DNA of 64,000 nt from Saposhnikovia divaricata (GCA_036435485.1 CM071597.1:52435881-52499880); one strand, 5' to 3'; positions 1 through 12,480 are shown, counted from the stretch's first letter. Notes: generated by a model not told the origin, from the letters alone. A program made the numbers and translations.

Positions 1-429
1 ATACTATAATCAGGGTTTTGGGCCCAGCTGGTGGGCCCCACGTTTGGACTATTCTCGGCCTAGTTAATGCCACATTAAATGTGTCTTTAGGGCTTATTTT
101 CAGCCCATATCACATATGAATTTTTATATAATATGACAAATTGATCAATATAATATATAATGGTTGAGTTATAACATATACTTATTACAGTATACGATAA
201 AATCAAAAAAATTAATTTTAGATTACATATACATGCACGGATCATTAAGGTCGTTTTATCATATTTAACATCGATTAGAATATTTAGGAAATTTTCAAAT
301 TGAGTTAAAAAATAATTAAAAATATTATATAAAAAATTGGTATGCAAAATTACAAAATAACTATGAAAACACTAAATAAATTGAAATATTATCGTTTATC
401 ATATTTTTAATTACAAACTTATTTTAATA
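1..429. other. AT-rich intergenic DNA
   Basis: No coding potential, RNA gene or bounded repeat is visible. The 86-codon open frame on the minus strand here is low-complexity and rich in Ile, Tyr and Asn, as expected by chance in such AT-rich DNA. Confidence 0.6.
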
Positions 430-1541
430 CTAGTTTATAACCCGTACAATGCACGGATTTTTTTCTATATGTAACAAATTTTATTTTATGTTACAATTAT
501 ATTTTTATATAATCATTATTTACAATATTTTATTTTAATTTTAATATTAATAATTTAATATAAATTTAATTAATAATATGCATGGTTTAAAACTTATATT
601 ATAAAATTTTAAGATAAATATGTCCTTGATAGAATTCGAACATTAAAATTTTAGTAAATTAATTTAATTATATACGTAATATATTTAATCATTAGATGTA
701 ACGATTATGATTTTTTACTAAAAATCTAATGGTTATTATTCGTAGTATAAAGATTTCTATTATATTTTGTTAGTGATTAGAAGATATGATGTGATATTTT
801 TGTGTATATATTAATTATTGCTAAATATGATATGATTGGAAGTAGGGCTGAGCATTCGGTCGGTTCGGTCCAGAATCGGACCGAACCGAATAAACCGAAA
901 ACCGAAATATCATTTTTTTCTGGACCGAACCGGACCGAAGTTTAATCTTGGACCGAATCGGACCGAACCGAAATAATTCGGTTCGGTTCGGTCCGGACCG
1001 AAAAAATCGAATTTTTTTTTTGAAAAAAAACCTATATTATAAATAAAGCTAAAAATTCATGATTTATCATAAAAATAATAATCAATTAATTACCACTATT
1101 TCACCAACATAGATATAATTAGAATTTACAAATTAGATAATATAATTATATTTTATAAGATATATATAAAATGTATATAACATAAATATAAAAATTAAAG
1201 TATATATTATTCGGACTATTCGGTCTATTCGGTCCGGACCGAAATATTTTTCAAAGAATCGAACCGAACCGATTTTTATTTCGGTCTATTCGGTCGACCG
1301 AATAAACCGAATTTTCAAAAAATTAGAACCGAACCGAACCGAATTTGCACGGTTCGGTTCGGTTTTTCGGTTTCGGTTCGGTTTTGCTCAGTCCTAATTG
1401 GAAGATATGATATGATTGATATTTTTAGGTGTTCGTAAAAGGTAATATCTTCAACTAAAAGTAAATGTGAAAAAGGCAATCGACTAATTATCATTAATTA
1501 TATTATGTTATTATTTATTTTAGGTGTTTTAATAGTATAGA
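430..1541 (-). mobile_element. Helitron-like non-autonomous element, split by a hAT MITE
   Basis: In minus sense the element starts with TC at 1541 (TCTATACTATTA) and ends with CTAG at 433-430, next to a host T. Just inside the 3' end is a short GC-rich near-palindrome (441-456) in a CCCGT...GCACGG context, typical of Helitron 3' ends. The same 5' and 3' end sequences recur at 2599/3724, 16,470, 58,860 and 60,391, so this is a family. A hAT MITE (843-1396) interrupts it. A second, more decayed 5' end lies near 2,068, so the true length is uncertain. No Rep/helicase coding is present. Confidence 0.5.
843..1396. mobile_element. hAT-type MITE with CGGTTCGGT-rich ends
   Basis: Terminal inverted repeats TAGGGCTGAGCA and TGCTCAGTCCTA (one mismatch) are flanked by a perfect 8-bp direct repeat ATTGGAAG at 835-842 and 1397-1404. 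An 8-bp duplication is the hAT superfamily signature. Both ends are built from repeated CGGTTCGGT/ACCGAACCG units on opposite strands, so the 554-bp element can fold into a long hairpin around an AT-rich centre. No transposase is encoded. Confidence 0.85.
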
Positions 1542-2598
1542 TATCGTATATATTTTTCTTTACAATAAAGGTTAAATAAGTAAATTCACGAAACACTAAA
1601 AAAATATATACCAAAAAATAGGTATCAAAATTTTTAATGTTTCGGCTATTATATAATTATTAATTAATTTTAATTTAATATTATTTAATATACTCATGTT
1701 TACGGATTATACTAATGTTTCCTTATTATAAACAACGTATACAGATTTTTAATATATTTTATTCATAATTGAAAAATATGATGTAATATTTTTAGGTATA
1801 TATTAAGGATTGTAAGATTAGTTTTAAATTAAAAAGGTAACGTGTTTTAATTCGAAATGAAATAATGATTGGAAAATATGATACGATTGATTTTTTAGGT
1901 GTTTATAAAAGGTAATATCTTCAATTAAAAGTAAATGTAAAAAAAGACCGTCTATCATATATATTTTTCGTTATAATGAAGGGTAAATAAGTAAATAAGT
2001 AAATTCACGACGTACCAAAAAACAGATACCAAAATTTTTAATATTTCGATTTTTATATAATAGTATAAATATATACAGTTTTGAACGAGAAATTAGCCCA
2101 TATCTTGCACGTTCTTCAACAAGAATTTGCAAAATTACCAGACTGGAATTTAGCAAAAAAAGATTATCAGATTGGATCTAAAAATCTATTTTGATCCGCG
2201 GATTATCAAACATCAATATTAAAATATATTTTTCATCAAACCTCTATTTTAGTTCAATATATAATTCAATATGTTATTTTTTTTTTTCAAATTACTAACT
2301 TTCAAACACGACTTGAATATTAAATCAGTTTTCACTCAGTTCAAGTACTCAACTAATCTCGGATCCTCAAAAATGACTAGCACACTATTCACCAACTGAT
2401 CCCGGATACTCACAAGTGACTACCACAGATTCATCAAGACCAAACACTTTTGACTTAATGGAGGTGTTTTTAACTTAAAGGAGAAAGTAAAGGTGTTTGG
2501 CATTGTTTAAAATAAGTTACTTTTGACTTAATGGAGGTGTTTTTAAGTTAAAGGAGAAAGTAAAGTTGTTTAATTTAAGTTGAATGAATGTGTTTGTA
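1542..2598. repeat. Helitron debris and a 73-bp tandem duplication
   Basis: About 1,600-2,070 repeats the Helitron-family 5' region in minus sense (AAAATTTTTAATATTTCG followed by TATATAATAGTATA). A segment beginning TTTTGACTTAATGG occurs at about 2,448 and again at 2,521, an imperfect 73-bp direct duplication. The duplication probably belongs to an older MITE-like sequence that continues beyond the Helitron at 3,725-4,000. No gene is seen. Confidence 0.45.
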
Positions 2599-3724
2599 TC
2601 TATACTATTATATTAAAGCCGAAACATTGAAAGTTTTGGTTTTCGGTTTGGTTATTCTATTTATTTTGGTTTTCGGTTTGATTAATTTAATTTTTAATTA
2701 ATTTTAAATATAAAATAAATCAATTTTAATCCGTTATTGGCTATAGTCCTGAAGACACAATAGTATTTTATATTTACACCATTACTAATACAACTAAACT
2801 TAAGACCTCCGTTGCCTTCACGAACACTGCGCACAAAACTCTATTCTTCTAAACCTAATTTACACCATCTTCATCAATTCAATATACAAGTTTCTTCGGC
2901 TTTTCTCTTCTTTTGCAACACCATATATATCATTAAAGTGTAAGTATAATGATTGTATTATGTTTTTGTATTATCTCCACTGTAATTTATTTATTTATAT
3001 TTATCTATATCTATACTATTATATTAAAATCGAAAAATTGAAAGTTTGGTTGGTTTGGTTTTCGGTTTGGTTATCCTAATTATTAAATAAATAATATTAT
3101 TATTATTATATAATAAAAATAATATCTCAAAAAGTTAATTACTAATGTTAAGGTAATTATATTACAATTAAAATTCCTCCACCCGCTTGGACTCTTTCCT
3201 TTACTATGACAACTCAATTACCAATCCTCTCCAAAGATTTCACTTCTAATTAAAACACGTTATCTTTTAATTTAAAATTAATATTAAAATAATTAATATA
3301 TACCCAAAATATCACACCTTATCCTTCCGTCATTATTTTAGTAATATTTTTTTTGAATAAAACACGTTACTTTTTAATTTAAAACTAATCTTGCAATCAT
3401 TAATATACACCCAAATATATCACACCATATATTCAAATCATTATTTTAGTAATGAATAAGAATCGTCAGATTTAATAATAAGATATATTATATGATTAAA
3501 TTACTTACTAAACATTTAAGGTTCGAACCGGTCAACGAGATATTTAATTTAGAATTTTACAATATAAATTTTAAACCATGCATATAATTATTTAAATTTA
3601 TATTAAATTAAAATTTAGAAAACATTATTCAAAAATAATGATTATATAAAAACATAATTATAATGTTAATTAAAATTTATTAGATATTAAAATAAACCCA
3701 TGCTTCGCACGGGTTATAAGCTAG
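2599..3724 (+). mobile_element. Helitron-like non-autonomous element
   Basis: It starts TCTATACTATTATATT at 2599 after a host A and ends CTAG at 3721-3724 before a host T, which is the A|T insertion pattern of Helitrons. Immediately inside the 3' end, CCCATGCTTCGCACGGG forms a small hairpin. A second 5' end (TCTATACTATTATATT) occurs at 3010, so either two elements share one 3' end or a shorter element lies inside a longer one. No coding region is seen. Confidence 0.6.
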
Positions 3725-4375
3725 TAATTTTACTTAAAGTTAAATGGGGGTTTAATAATTTTGACTTAAAGTGAAATTTGACTTAAAAAATTTTAAATTC
3801 ATAATATTTAAACTTTACAAGAATCGTTAAAAAAAAAACTGCATAAGTCATAAGTCATAAGTCAAAAGTACCTAAATTGAACTTATGACTTAAAGCAGTT
3901 TTTTAACTTAAAGCGGACTTAAAGTCCATGTTTACAAACACACCAAAACCTCCTTAAAATTGAAAACTCCTTTAAGGAGTTGTAGCCAAACACCCTCTAA
4001 ATCTTCTCAGAAATTGAATTTTCGATACCGCGTAACCTCACAATCTCATATTGAGTACTCGTTCGGGTACAACTTCTCGATATGTAACTATAATTTTTGG
4101 AATGATTCACCGTTTGGTGTTGCACTTGCAATTGTTTTTTTGAAAATTAGGTACATAAATATACCACTTTTTCAATATTTGGGTCATGTTTGTTTTGGAA
4201 AGATTATAATCCTTAATTTAATTCCAAGTAAATTTTTACAAACAAACATGAGATTAAATTTTTTAATGAATTATAGTTGTATCCTATCCCCTACTTTCTT
4301 TTTTTTGAATAAATCGAACTTGCATTACTTAAAATTATAAAATACATGATTACTAAAAATAGGAGGAGTGACAGA
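3725..4375. other. Intergenic, MITE-like remnant
   Basis: The sequence contains repeated AAGTCATAAGTCA-type words and ends near 3,998 with GCCAAACACCCTC, which resembles an inverted copy of GGTGTTTGGC at about 2,502. Together with 2,440-2,598 this may be a MITE split by the Helitron at 2599-3724. I found no target duplication and cannot fix its ends. The open frame at 3960-4340 has no recognisable domain. Confidence 0.3.
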
Positions 4376-4951
4376 TCATTCTCCATAGCCTGACATAGAA
4401 TATATGCAGCATTTGCAAGCAAAAGAACTACACGATTCGCAGACCGATAATCGAACTGGTAGCACTTGATAATTGTGCTTTAGTGATTTTGTCCAAGAAA
4501 TGGCTTCTTGACAACAGCTCGCTCCAACCTGCTCTTCCCTCCAACCCTCGAACAAATTCCGAACCCAGTGTTCAGAAGCCTCAGTTGCATAAACTATGGT
4601 TAGAGGAACGCCATTCCAGCTATCTACATGCCGGATACCAGCTATAGACATGCCGAAAAATAAAACCTTCAAGTGATGAGCAATACCACAGCTATCTACA
4701 TGCCGGATACCAGCTATAAACATGCCGCAAGTGAAGACCCCCCACAGGTAATGAGCAATCTTTAATTGTGAGTTGTGAGCTCTTGCAATAATCCAGATCT
4801 CCCAAAACATAAACAAAATCATTCTCAACAGGTCTGATCTATTGCAGACCTTCATCAAACCAAACAAACCAAACAAACTCTCACAAAGAGAGACAAAACA
4901 AACTCTCACAAGGAGAGACAAATAAATCCAATTAATGGATAAACAAGTCAA
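4376..4951 (-). other. Unrecognised open frame with an internal 72-bp duplication
   Basis: A 191-codon frame opens on the minus strand, but its first residue is a non-ATG codon and I recognise no domain. Its middle contains a direct duplication: AGCTATCTACATGCCGG starts at 4618 and again at 4690, a 72-bp period that keeps the frame and duplicates a short peptide containing IAGIRHVDS. Each copy also holds a partial repeat of itself. The Trp- and Ile-rich stretch before it faintly resembles decayed retroelement RNase H linkers, but that is a guess. It is more likely non-coding than a gene. Confidence 0.2.
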
Positions 4952-5482
4952 AAAAACTCACAATCCTCGTAGAAGGAGGATGATTATTGAAAGAAGTAAA
5001 GAAACTAGACAAGAAAACCACCGCCGGAGGAGAAGCGATTGACGAAGAAGAAGAAGATGAAAGAAAAAGTTTCTTTCGATGGAAAAGTAGGAGAGAAAAA
5101 GCAAATATATCCTATCCCCTACTTAATCCTATGAAACAAACATCAAACATGGCCTTGGTGGTGCTGCGGGCTGTGGCAATAAAAAGAAAAATAAATGTAC
5201 CGTATCAAGCAGGCTACTCAACAAACACAAGTTCATTTCTTTGCAAGTCCTAGTTATGTGTTCTTAAAGATAACACTTCCAACTTCTACATTATCAACCA
5301 CCACTTGATTACAAACCTTTACAAATGATATGATAATTAATAAACAAAACCCAACACCTATTCACAAACGAACAAAAAAAATCCTCACCATTTAATCACC
5401 CTAAAATCACCATCTATAGTGCCATTGTAACAAACTAGTTCCCAAGAACATACTCACAGACACTCATTAGCTAACAAATATG
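4952..5482. other. Intergenic and 3' flank of the SHOU4-like gene
   Basis: The part nearest 5,482 should hold the 3' untranslated region of the minus-strand gene that ends at 5,483. I cannot place a polyadenylation site with confidence. The plus-strand open frame 4987-5253 is rich in Lys, Glu and Arg and has no domain. Nothing else is seen. Confidence 0.4.
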
Positions 5483-8400
5483 TCATACTGGTATAACATC
5501 AACCTTTGATGCATCCTCGCATCTCAGAACAATGCCCTCTAGGCTAGCTGGAAGAATACATCTACCCCATTGGCATCTTGTTGTTAATGGCTCTGGTGGA
5601 GGAACAATCATTAGCACATTCTCATTCCGCTGAACAACTCCCATCACGCTAACGGTGCTTCCCTCTTTGATATACCTGCAAAATCCAAACCACAAGTAAC
5701 TAATGATGTAAATTCCCATTACTCCAACTATATTTCTCAAAATCAAATATAAACGATGTCTATATATATAAGGCAGGCCGGGGGAGACTAGCCATGACTG
5801 AAAATGAGAATACACAGTAATTAGGATGTAATGACTTAAATATGCTATCCACTAACACTTGGTACTTCGTAGATACACAATCTATGACAAAACAAAACAA
5901 TAATTTAAAATCTTTAATGCACTAACATATTACAATCTTCCCTTTAACGACTCAGTAATGCAAAAACATAAATAACACTAAGAAAGGATTACAGTAAAAC
6001 ACTACAGAATATAATAGAGAAGTCAAAGAAAATACCCTTCCTCCAATCGCATTATACGGTCATCACTTGAAAGATTCCTAGCTCTCATCCATCTGATAAA
6101 ATCAGGAGACATGTCCTTATCTAAAGCATTGACATCAACAACAACAGATCCCTCCACGTAGGGAGTAACTCTTGCACCGAACCCAGTCTTAACCAATGCT
6201 CTTAAACCAGATTGGAAGTCGGAAATGTAGAAGTCAACTACGTGTCTCTGTCAAATAAGACGCATCACATATCAATACTAAGAAATCTCAGCAAACCAAT
6301 CAACCAAACAAAAAAATTTAAAAACTTCAGAAGTGTTCAACCAACTGGTGCACCTCAACACTTTCGACAGTTAGGAGGTTTTTATTTATATTCATCATGA
6401 ATTAAAATACTGGGACAAAAAAGCTTCAGCAACCATATATTTCTTCAAGAATAAATATAACAAGTTGCACGAATTAAAAAAGAATTCAACAATGATGAAC
6501 ATGTTAAAACAATTGCTTTTACATATTCGCTACTCACTTCTGATGATCGTAGGCCCCACGTAAAACGACGATGAGTTGGGTTAGCAGCTTTTGAGTCCCA
6601 CCCACGATACTCGTACAAACATGATGATGTATAGACACATCTTGGAACTCTTTGGAAAGATGACTCAAGGGGAACGTTACCACATGTCACCACCTTTACA
6701 GAAAAATGCACCAGAATCAAAAGCTGAAGTGATTCCAATCCTCATATAGAAGAATAGTATCATAAGAACTTATGGAAATAGCATATACTGTTACAGTCTG
6801 TTGACTAATGTCATTGGTGTACTACAGTGCAAAACGTTTTGCTCATGCACATATAGTTTGCTATAATTATTAACGATTATTTTCTACTGAATGAGGTACT
6901 TGGCTACCTGGTGCTAGAGTATCTACAACGAAAAGATGCAATTCAACTTTTAGATTGTACAATTAACATGACACTTATACATACTAAAAGGATGCAAGAA
7001 CCACATCAGCTATATATATGAATATTTGAAATCGCATCCCAAGCTATGTAAAAAATTAAAAAAAAATGCAGTCAATTATGTTCAGACAGAATAAGAATTC
7101 ATTCATATGAAGCTTTTTAGTGATGACCCTTTATACCTTTTTGCTCTTTCAAACTACCGGACTCTGGGGAGGACCAGAACAAGTCTTTCTATTCGAGTAC
7201 TTCTATCACAATAGCTGCTGGCTACACTTTCTGTTCAGAGCTGTGTTGAGTTTATAAGTGTCTTCGCCTTTTGTAAAATTTAATGCATAAATGGAAAGGG
7301 ATGTTAAATGGAGAAGGCAAGGTCTAGAACTGGGGCTACGTTGTCACTCATCACACTTGGAATAATAATGAATAGATAGAGCAACTCTACAAGGTTTTTG
7401 TTTTGTTATTAAGGTTCCGTTTTAATCTTCTTTCTTAAAAAAAAAAAAAGAGAGAGAAATCGCGGTAGGCTGTCAGTGTGTCGCATTACGAATTCAACCA
7501 TATAGTTATTGACATGTGTCAAATTCAATAACAGTTTTTGACAGAGGATAAAAAACACATTCTGATGGAGATATGGATATGTACGCATATGTACACTATT
7601 TGCCAGTTCCCATTTCTGGAGTGAGTTTCCCTACTTATCCGGTGAAATTAATGTATCAGACCAATAGTGCAGTGTCGTATTTGGTGTGCATATACAGGCA
7701 CCATTCATACGCTGCAGTAAATTAGATCCGTAACCCTATTTAACGTGGCGTTGGGGTCTGAAATAACTGGTTTGATCACACTATACAATATATTGACTGA
7801 CAACAAGAATTTAATGTTTACAATAATACTAGTTTATTTCCCGTGCATATGATTACTTTTAACATTTGTTATTTTATTATTTGTACTTTAATAATTTAGT
7901 AATAATTAATATTTGTTTGTTGTTTTAGAAGAGCTATTTAGAATAGTTATGTGTGTTTTGATTTGAATATGTTCTCAAAATAATTTCGCCCATTATTTTA
8001 AATACTTAAAACCGTTAAAATAAGTTTTTAAAAAAAAAGCTCTTAGAGATGTGTTTAAATTAGGATAGTCATATGTTTTAATTGTAATAGATTTTTAATA
8101 TAATTAGGCCCGTTAAAATATGAAATTAATAATTAGACCCATTGAAATACACTTTTAAAATAAGTAGTCTCTAGAGATATCTTTAAATTAGAATGCTTAA
8201 ATGTGTTTTAATTAGAATAGCTTATTAGATAATTAGGCCCGCTAAAATAGATTTTAAAACAAGTAGGCTCGTATATCGGCCGACCGACCAAAACTTTTAA
8301 TGTTTTAAACTTTAATAATATAGTTAGATCTGTAAAAGATTGGTAGACACGAATACTATGATAATGCAAGTTCAAAATTCAAATGGTCGTAAAGATGTAA

Positions 8401-10017
8401 CGAACTTGTTAATTTTTTACTGTTTTTATTAATGCATAATTGCATATATTATTGGAGCTTCACGGGAGATATCCCGATTCGTTAATCATTAGCATGGAAA
8501 TGTAAACTTTTTATTTGCTTGAATTTTGTGGCCCGCGGCAATCCAAGAATTACTTATAAACCTTAAAGTAGCAAAGAAGTGAAGTTACAAATATAGATAC
8601 TAGCACTTAGTTCCCATAAACAAACAAAAAAGTTCCTTCCAAGGTATTCTCCATATCATTAGAGAATAATAGAAACCGGCTTGAAAGGGAAAAATATTAC
8701 ACCATCACAGCGGCCAGAAATCTACTTAAACAAGGTTTAACTGTTTGGTCATCCCAAAATAACCTATTAAAAGGTTCCTATCAACTTGAAGCTTGTGATC
8801 TTAATACCGTCACTATGCAGTTAGTAACATTCATTGGTCCATAATTTTCAGAGAAAATTATAGGCAAAATGCTCGATCTACCCTGAAGAGCTAATATATA
8901 TTTGGTCACTGATTTCATGTGTGAGAAAGTCCCTCAATTTATGTGTGTAATATTTATCACACACAATTGCATCTAACAAATTCATAATATTTACTAATTT
9001 ACAGAAACAGATCTAATAACCAACAATGATCTCATCTTCTTATTTGCAAGTCCAGAGCATGGTTATGAACACATTAAAAATCATTTGATAATGTAATTTG
9101 TTATTGAAAAGGAAACATACCCCAGAGACTTTCACATACTGCCCATCTTTTGCTTCTCTAAGCTCAGCATCTGGGTAGCGGTCGATGAAGTCAATGATCG
9201 ATCTTCTTCCCCAGCAAGTATTCCAGGCAAATATTGTGGCAACAATTCCAAAAAGAACCATAACAACAATGAGAAGAATAGCATTATGGACAGCCCCAAG
9301 AATAAAACCACCAGCAATGAACCCCATCACAAAGAGCAGAATCATCGCCCATAGAACTGGCTTTGGGAAACTGCTCTTGAATGAATAGTCTTCGTCTTGG
9401 CTTAAAGTTGTCACAGCTTGGTTAATAGTAGTTGAACCATGCAGTTTCATCGAACTCTTGGAGTCCAAAGGACCAGAAACTTTCCTTGGTACACCGGATG
9501 AATTTAGTGGACCGGACGAAATGGGACCAGATGTAATAAGTCCCGTGGCAGGAAGAATTGGTGGTAAAGGACCTGAGTTTTGACGGGTAACTGGTGTTAC
9601 TCCGCCAGATTGGGGGCCAGAAGACTTCTTCAAAGGTTCCCCGTGTTTACTCAGTGGCCCCGAGTTCGATTTCTTTACAGAAACTGAACCAGAGATTCCA
9701 CCAGATGACACAGGCCCCGACGTTGAATAGCTAGCCCTAGATGCAGCATTAGGCATAATCGGTCCTGAATGTGAAGCACTGCCAGCAAAAGATCCAGTTC
9801 TTGAAGGAGCACCAGTTATCGGTCCAGATTTCCTCCCCTTGGAACCATCCACAGGTAAATCAAACATCTTCCCCAGCTCTCCGGATTTCTTGATGTCGCC
9901 ACCCGTATAAGGCATAGCCGTTGAGGTCATTGTAGGGGTTCTTTCTTTTGGCTGTTCAGGTCGGCCCGAGACATAGAGGCCATTGCTCAGCTGGTGAGAC
10001 GGAAATCGCGAACCCAT
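5483..10017 (-). CDS. SHOU4: SHOU4/SHOU4-like membrane protein, four coding exons
   Basis: Coding exons on the minus strand are 10017-9121, 6693-6538, 6247-6036 and 5675-5483. Each junction has GT donors and AG acceptors (first donor GTATGT, second GTGAGT) and the frames join, giving 485 residues; Arabidopsis SHOU4 family proteins (At1g78880, At1g16860) are close to this length from memory. The N-terminal ~215 residues are a disordered cytosolic tail with many SGP motifs. Two adjacent membrane segments follow at about residues 221-241 and 244-266, then a conserved C-terminal domain that runs to the final VDVIPV. The ATG at 10017 is chosen because the family begins MGSR. In Arabidopsis, SHOU4 proteins act at the plasma membrane and restrain exocytosis of cellulose synthase complexes; older databases call them 'ubiquitin-specific protease C19-related', which the sequence does not support. 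No stops or frameshifts are seen, so the gene looks functional. Confidence 0.9.
6694..9120 (-). other. Intron 1 of the SHOU4-like gene
   Basis: This 2.4-kb intron has donor GTATGT at 9120-9115 and acceptor AG at 6695-6694. It is AT-rich and contains a decayed Helitron-like segment (7,828 to about 8,310), a homopurine run near 7,441-7,460 and no extra exon that I can recognise. The other introns are short: 6248-6537 and 5676-6035. Confidence 0.8.
7828..8310 (-). mobile_element. Decayed Helitron-like fragment inside intron 1
   Basis: The left edge ACTAGTTTATTTCCCGTGCA matches the reversed 3' end of the Helitron family seen elsewhere in the window. The right edge contains CAAAACTTTTAATGTTTT, matching the reversed 5' region. 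The interior is diverged and the exact ends are not preserved. Confidence 0.35.
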
Positions 10018-10900
10018 CAAGCTCTAATCAGTGAAGCACACAGTAAGGTTAAACTTCTATCAAACTTGAAATCCTAAAGAAAAACAGATTCACCAATAAA
10101 ATTCATTAGCAAAATTAACATTAATTTTTCTTTAAGAATTAAGATAAACACATAGAGAAAGAACAGAACAACAATGTGTCATCAAAAACAAGGCAGTACT
10201 ACTTAACAAAAATAAAGCAGACAAAAAGATAAGCATTACCCAAAACAAACAAGTTATTTATCAATGCGATCACACAGAGTTACAGTAGGAAACAAGTATA
10301 TTTTCAAGATTGGAAATAAATCAAGAAATTACCACGTAAAAATCTTGATTAAAGAAAGAAGTATACATAATAAAATCAGGGCCATAAAGGGGAATTAATT
10401 TAAAGATCAAGTTAAATTAATCAAGATAAGAAAGCTAGAAAAGGAAAGCAGATCTGAGAAACAGCTAAGTTACGAGAAGAGCATATATATATATATATAT
10501 ATTAATTAATCACAGAACAATTAAACATGTAATTTAAACAACATAAAACAAGAGAATGGAGTGAACAGACAAGAAACAAGAAAAGAACAAAAAAAGAAAA
10601 CTACCCAGAAGTGTGTATGTAATAAGAATAAACCTAGAAAAATGAGAGTGAATGTGTATGTATGTATCCAAATTAGATGAAACAGATTAGTGGGTATGAT
10701 AAAAGGGACATGATAAATTTGTAAGCATGATGATTGTATGTAAATGCTAGGGGGGGAGTGTAATATAAGCAAAGGGTGGGGGAGGGAGGCACTTACTTGG
10801 TTGGGGGGGTGCAGTAGGCAAACTAGAGTGGTTGATACACTACTACTACTTGAAAGCCGGGGATCACATCCGCCGCTTGCCCCCAATTTAATTTGATTAA
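10018..10900 (-). promoter_or_regulatory. Probable 5' leader exon, leader intron and promoter side of the SHOU4-like gene
   Basis: On the minus strand a GTAAGT donor lies at 10796-10791 and an AG acceptor (TTAG) at 10025-10024, just upstream of the ATG. This suggests a ~770-bp leader intron and a leader exon ending at 10,797. The leader region is C-rich and CT-rich, as plant leaders often are. A (TA)n run sits in the putative intron at about 10,484-10,502. The 121-codon open frame at 10521-10886 is Pro/Ser/Leu-rich low-complexity sequence and overlaps this leader; I do not regard it as a gene. RNA evidence would be decisive. Confidence 0.4.
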
Positions 10901-11539
10901 TTGGAGTACTAGTTGTACTAAGTTTTCTTTTCTTTTTTCTTTTTTAATTTAGCTTATCCATCCATTATATTTCGGAGGTACCATGTAACATGTGTATTTT
11001 GCCAAGTACAATAAACTTTTATGTAAACGGTTACAATAAAAGAAAACTTTTATATTATTATAATATGGTGAATTATTGTCAATTTTCTAAAAAGGAGAGA
11101 AATGGTGCATAAACATGACTAATTTGATAATTATCTCTTTTACTTTTAACACATTTCAATTCTTGATTTTTGATATTATTGAATTTCTTTCGAAAATACA
11201 GATGCTATGAACAAAAATATAATGATTGCAGGTTCAGCAAATTATGCTTTTTGTAAAATAAGATTTGTTAATCAACGAGAACTTGCACCTTAACTTATTT
11301 CCACCCTTTTTCGTGAATATGTACAATCGTATTAAAGTTTATAATAAGATATTAAAATAAAATAAGAATACGTGATGCATGAATTTTTTTTTTTTTAAAA
11401 AGGAAGTATATTTCTCGCTTTATATAGTAATTCGACCTATTGTTCTGCACCCTCTCAGCAGTTTACTATGAAGAGAAAAAGAAAAAGTTGCTCCGCACCC
11501 CCAGCAGTTTACTATGAAGAGAAAAAAAAAAAATCAAAC
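10901..11539. other. Intergenic
   Basis: AT-rich with no bounded element. Near the end, CAGCAGTTTACTATGAAGAG occurs at about 11,456 and again at about 11,501, a short direct duplication separated by A-rich runs, just before mitochondrial-like sequence begins. Confidence 0.5.
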
Positions 11540-11649
11540 TGCCTACTCATTATTCGGAGGTGAATCATAGAACACTAAAAGTTGTGGTATCTTATGGACC
11601 TAACATAGATCACATTGTTAGGTCACATCCCTCACGACATAAGATTGAA

Positions 11650-11830
11650 AGACCCAAATCTTCTTTTTCGGAGCGGAAACGGACGTGGCCAAAATCAGCG
11701 CAAAGCCTAAAATGGCATAACCAAATAATTGTTTTGCCAATGATGGATTGCGTGTTACAAAATTTATCAAAGAACTGAAAACGTTTCCAATTCCAATAGC
11801 AGCTCCCGCCAAAGCAATTGTAGTTTTATG
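11650..11830 (-). pseudogene. atp9: atp9 (ATP synthase subunit c) fragment, mitochondrial origin
   Basis: Minus-strand translation gives a clear match to the core of plant mitochondrial ATP synthase subunit 9: [13 protein letters not shown], then [19 protein letters not shown]. This covers the first helix and loop and part of the second helix. After GFAL the sequence departs abruptly from atp9, losing the second-helix region that carries the essential acidic residue. The N-terminal start is also missing or diverged. This is a truncated copy in nuclear DNA and cannot make a working subunit. Confidence 0.85.
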
Positions 11831-12480
11831 CAGTCTGGTCTGTCCATCTCCCTAATATCCAGAAATCATGTTCCTACAAGCCCATTTGGCCTATGCATCA
11901 TTGGTAATTATTTTAAAAGCGCTTTCTTTTAAGAATGCGTATGATTCCATCCTTTTTTCGTTAGTTAAACCACCTTTATTTATTTATTTAAACCCTTCCT
12001 AAAAAATATAAAAGGGGGTTCCTTAGACTACGAACGAAAAGGATGAAAGCGAGTGAATATGCTAATTCCTCATCCACAAATCAGCCTTTCCCGTGGCAGC
12101 CGTGGTTGAATCATTAAGCTGTGGTAGTGCTGGAGCTACCGGGCAGCAATGGAGGATCATAACCACTTGAGAAATGATGATCCATACTTGAAAAGGCGGA
12201 GACAATATCTCTTGTTTGTTGCGACAAATCGAGTTTCAAAAGCCCATTTATCAATTCCGATGATTGATGCTTCTTGGGGCTTCTTTGGCGACCGTGAAGT
12301 CACCGGATGAACTGTCGAATAGGTTTTGGGGCATTAGACACAAAAAACCTCTCTGACTTGGCTTCGCTATCGCTCATGACTTGTATTGTAGTCGGCCCAG
12401 AATGCCTCTGTCAGTCTTTCTAATGCTAATGCCTTCTTCATTAATTCATTTCATTTTCTTTTAGTTGTAGTAGCTTCTGC

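Noticed and set aside
4987..5253. 88-codon plus-strand frame rich in Lys and Glu
   Set aside because: Driven by a GAAGAAG-type simple stretch; the first codon is not ATG and there is no domain.
10521..10886. 121-codon open frame on the minus strand
   Set aside because: Low-complexity Pro/Ser/Leu sequence overlapping the likely leader of the SHOU4-like gene; no domain.
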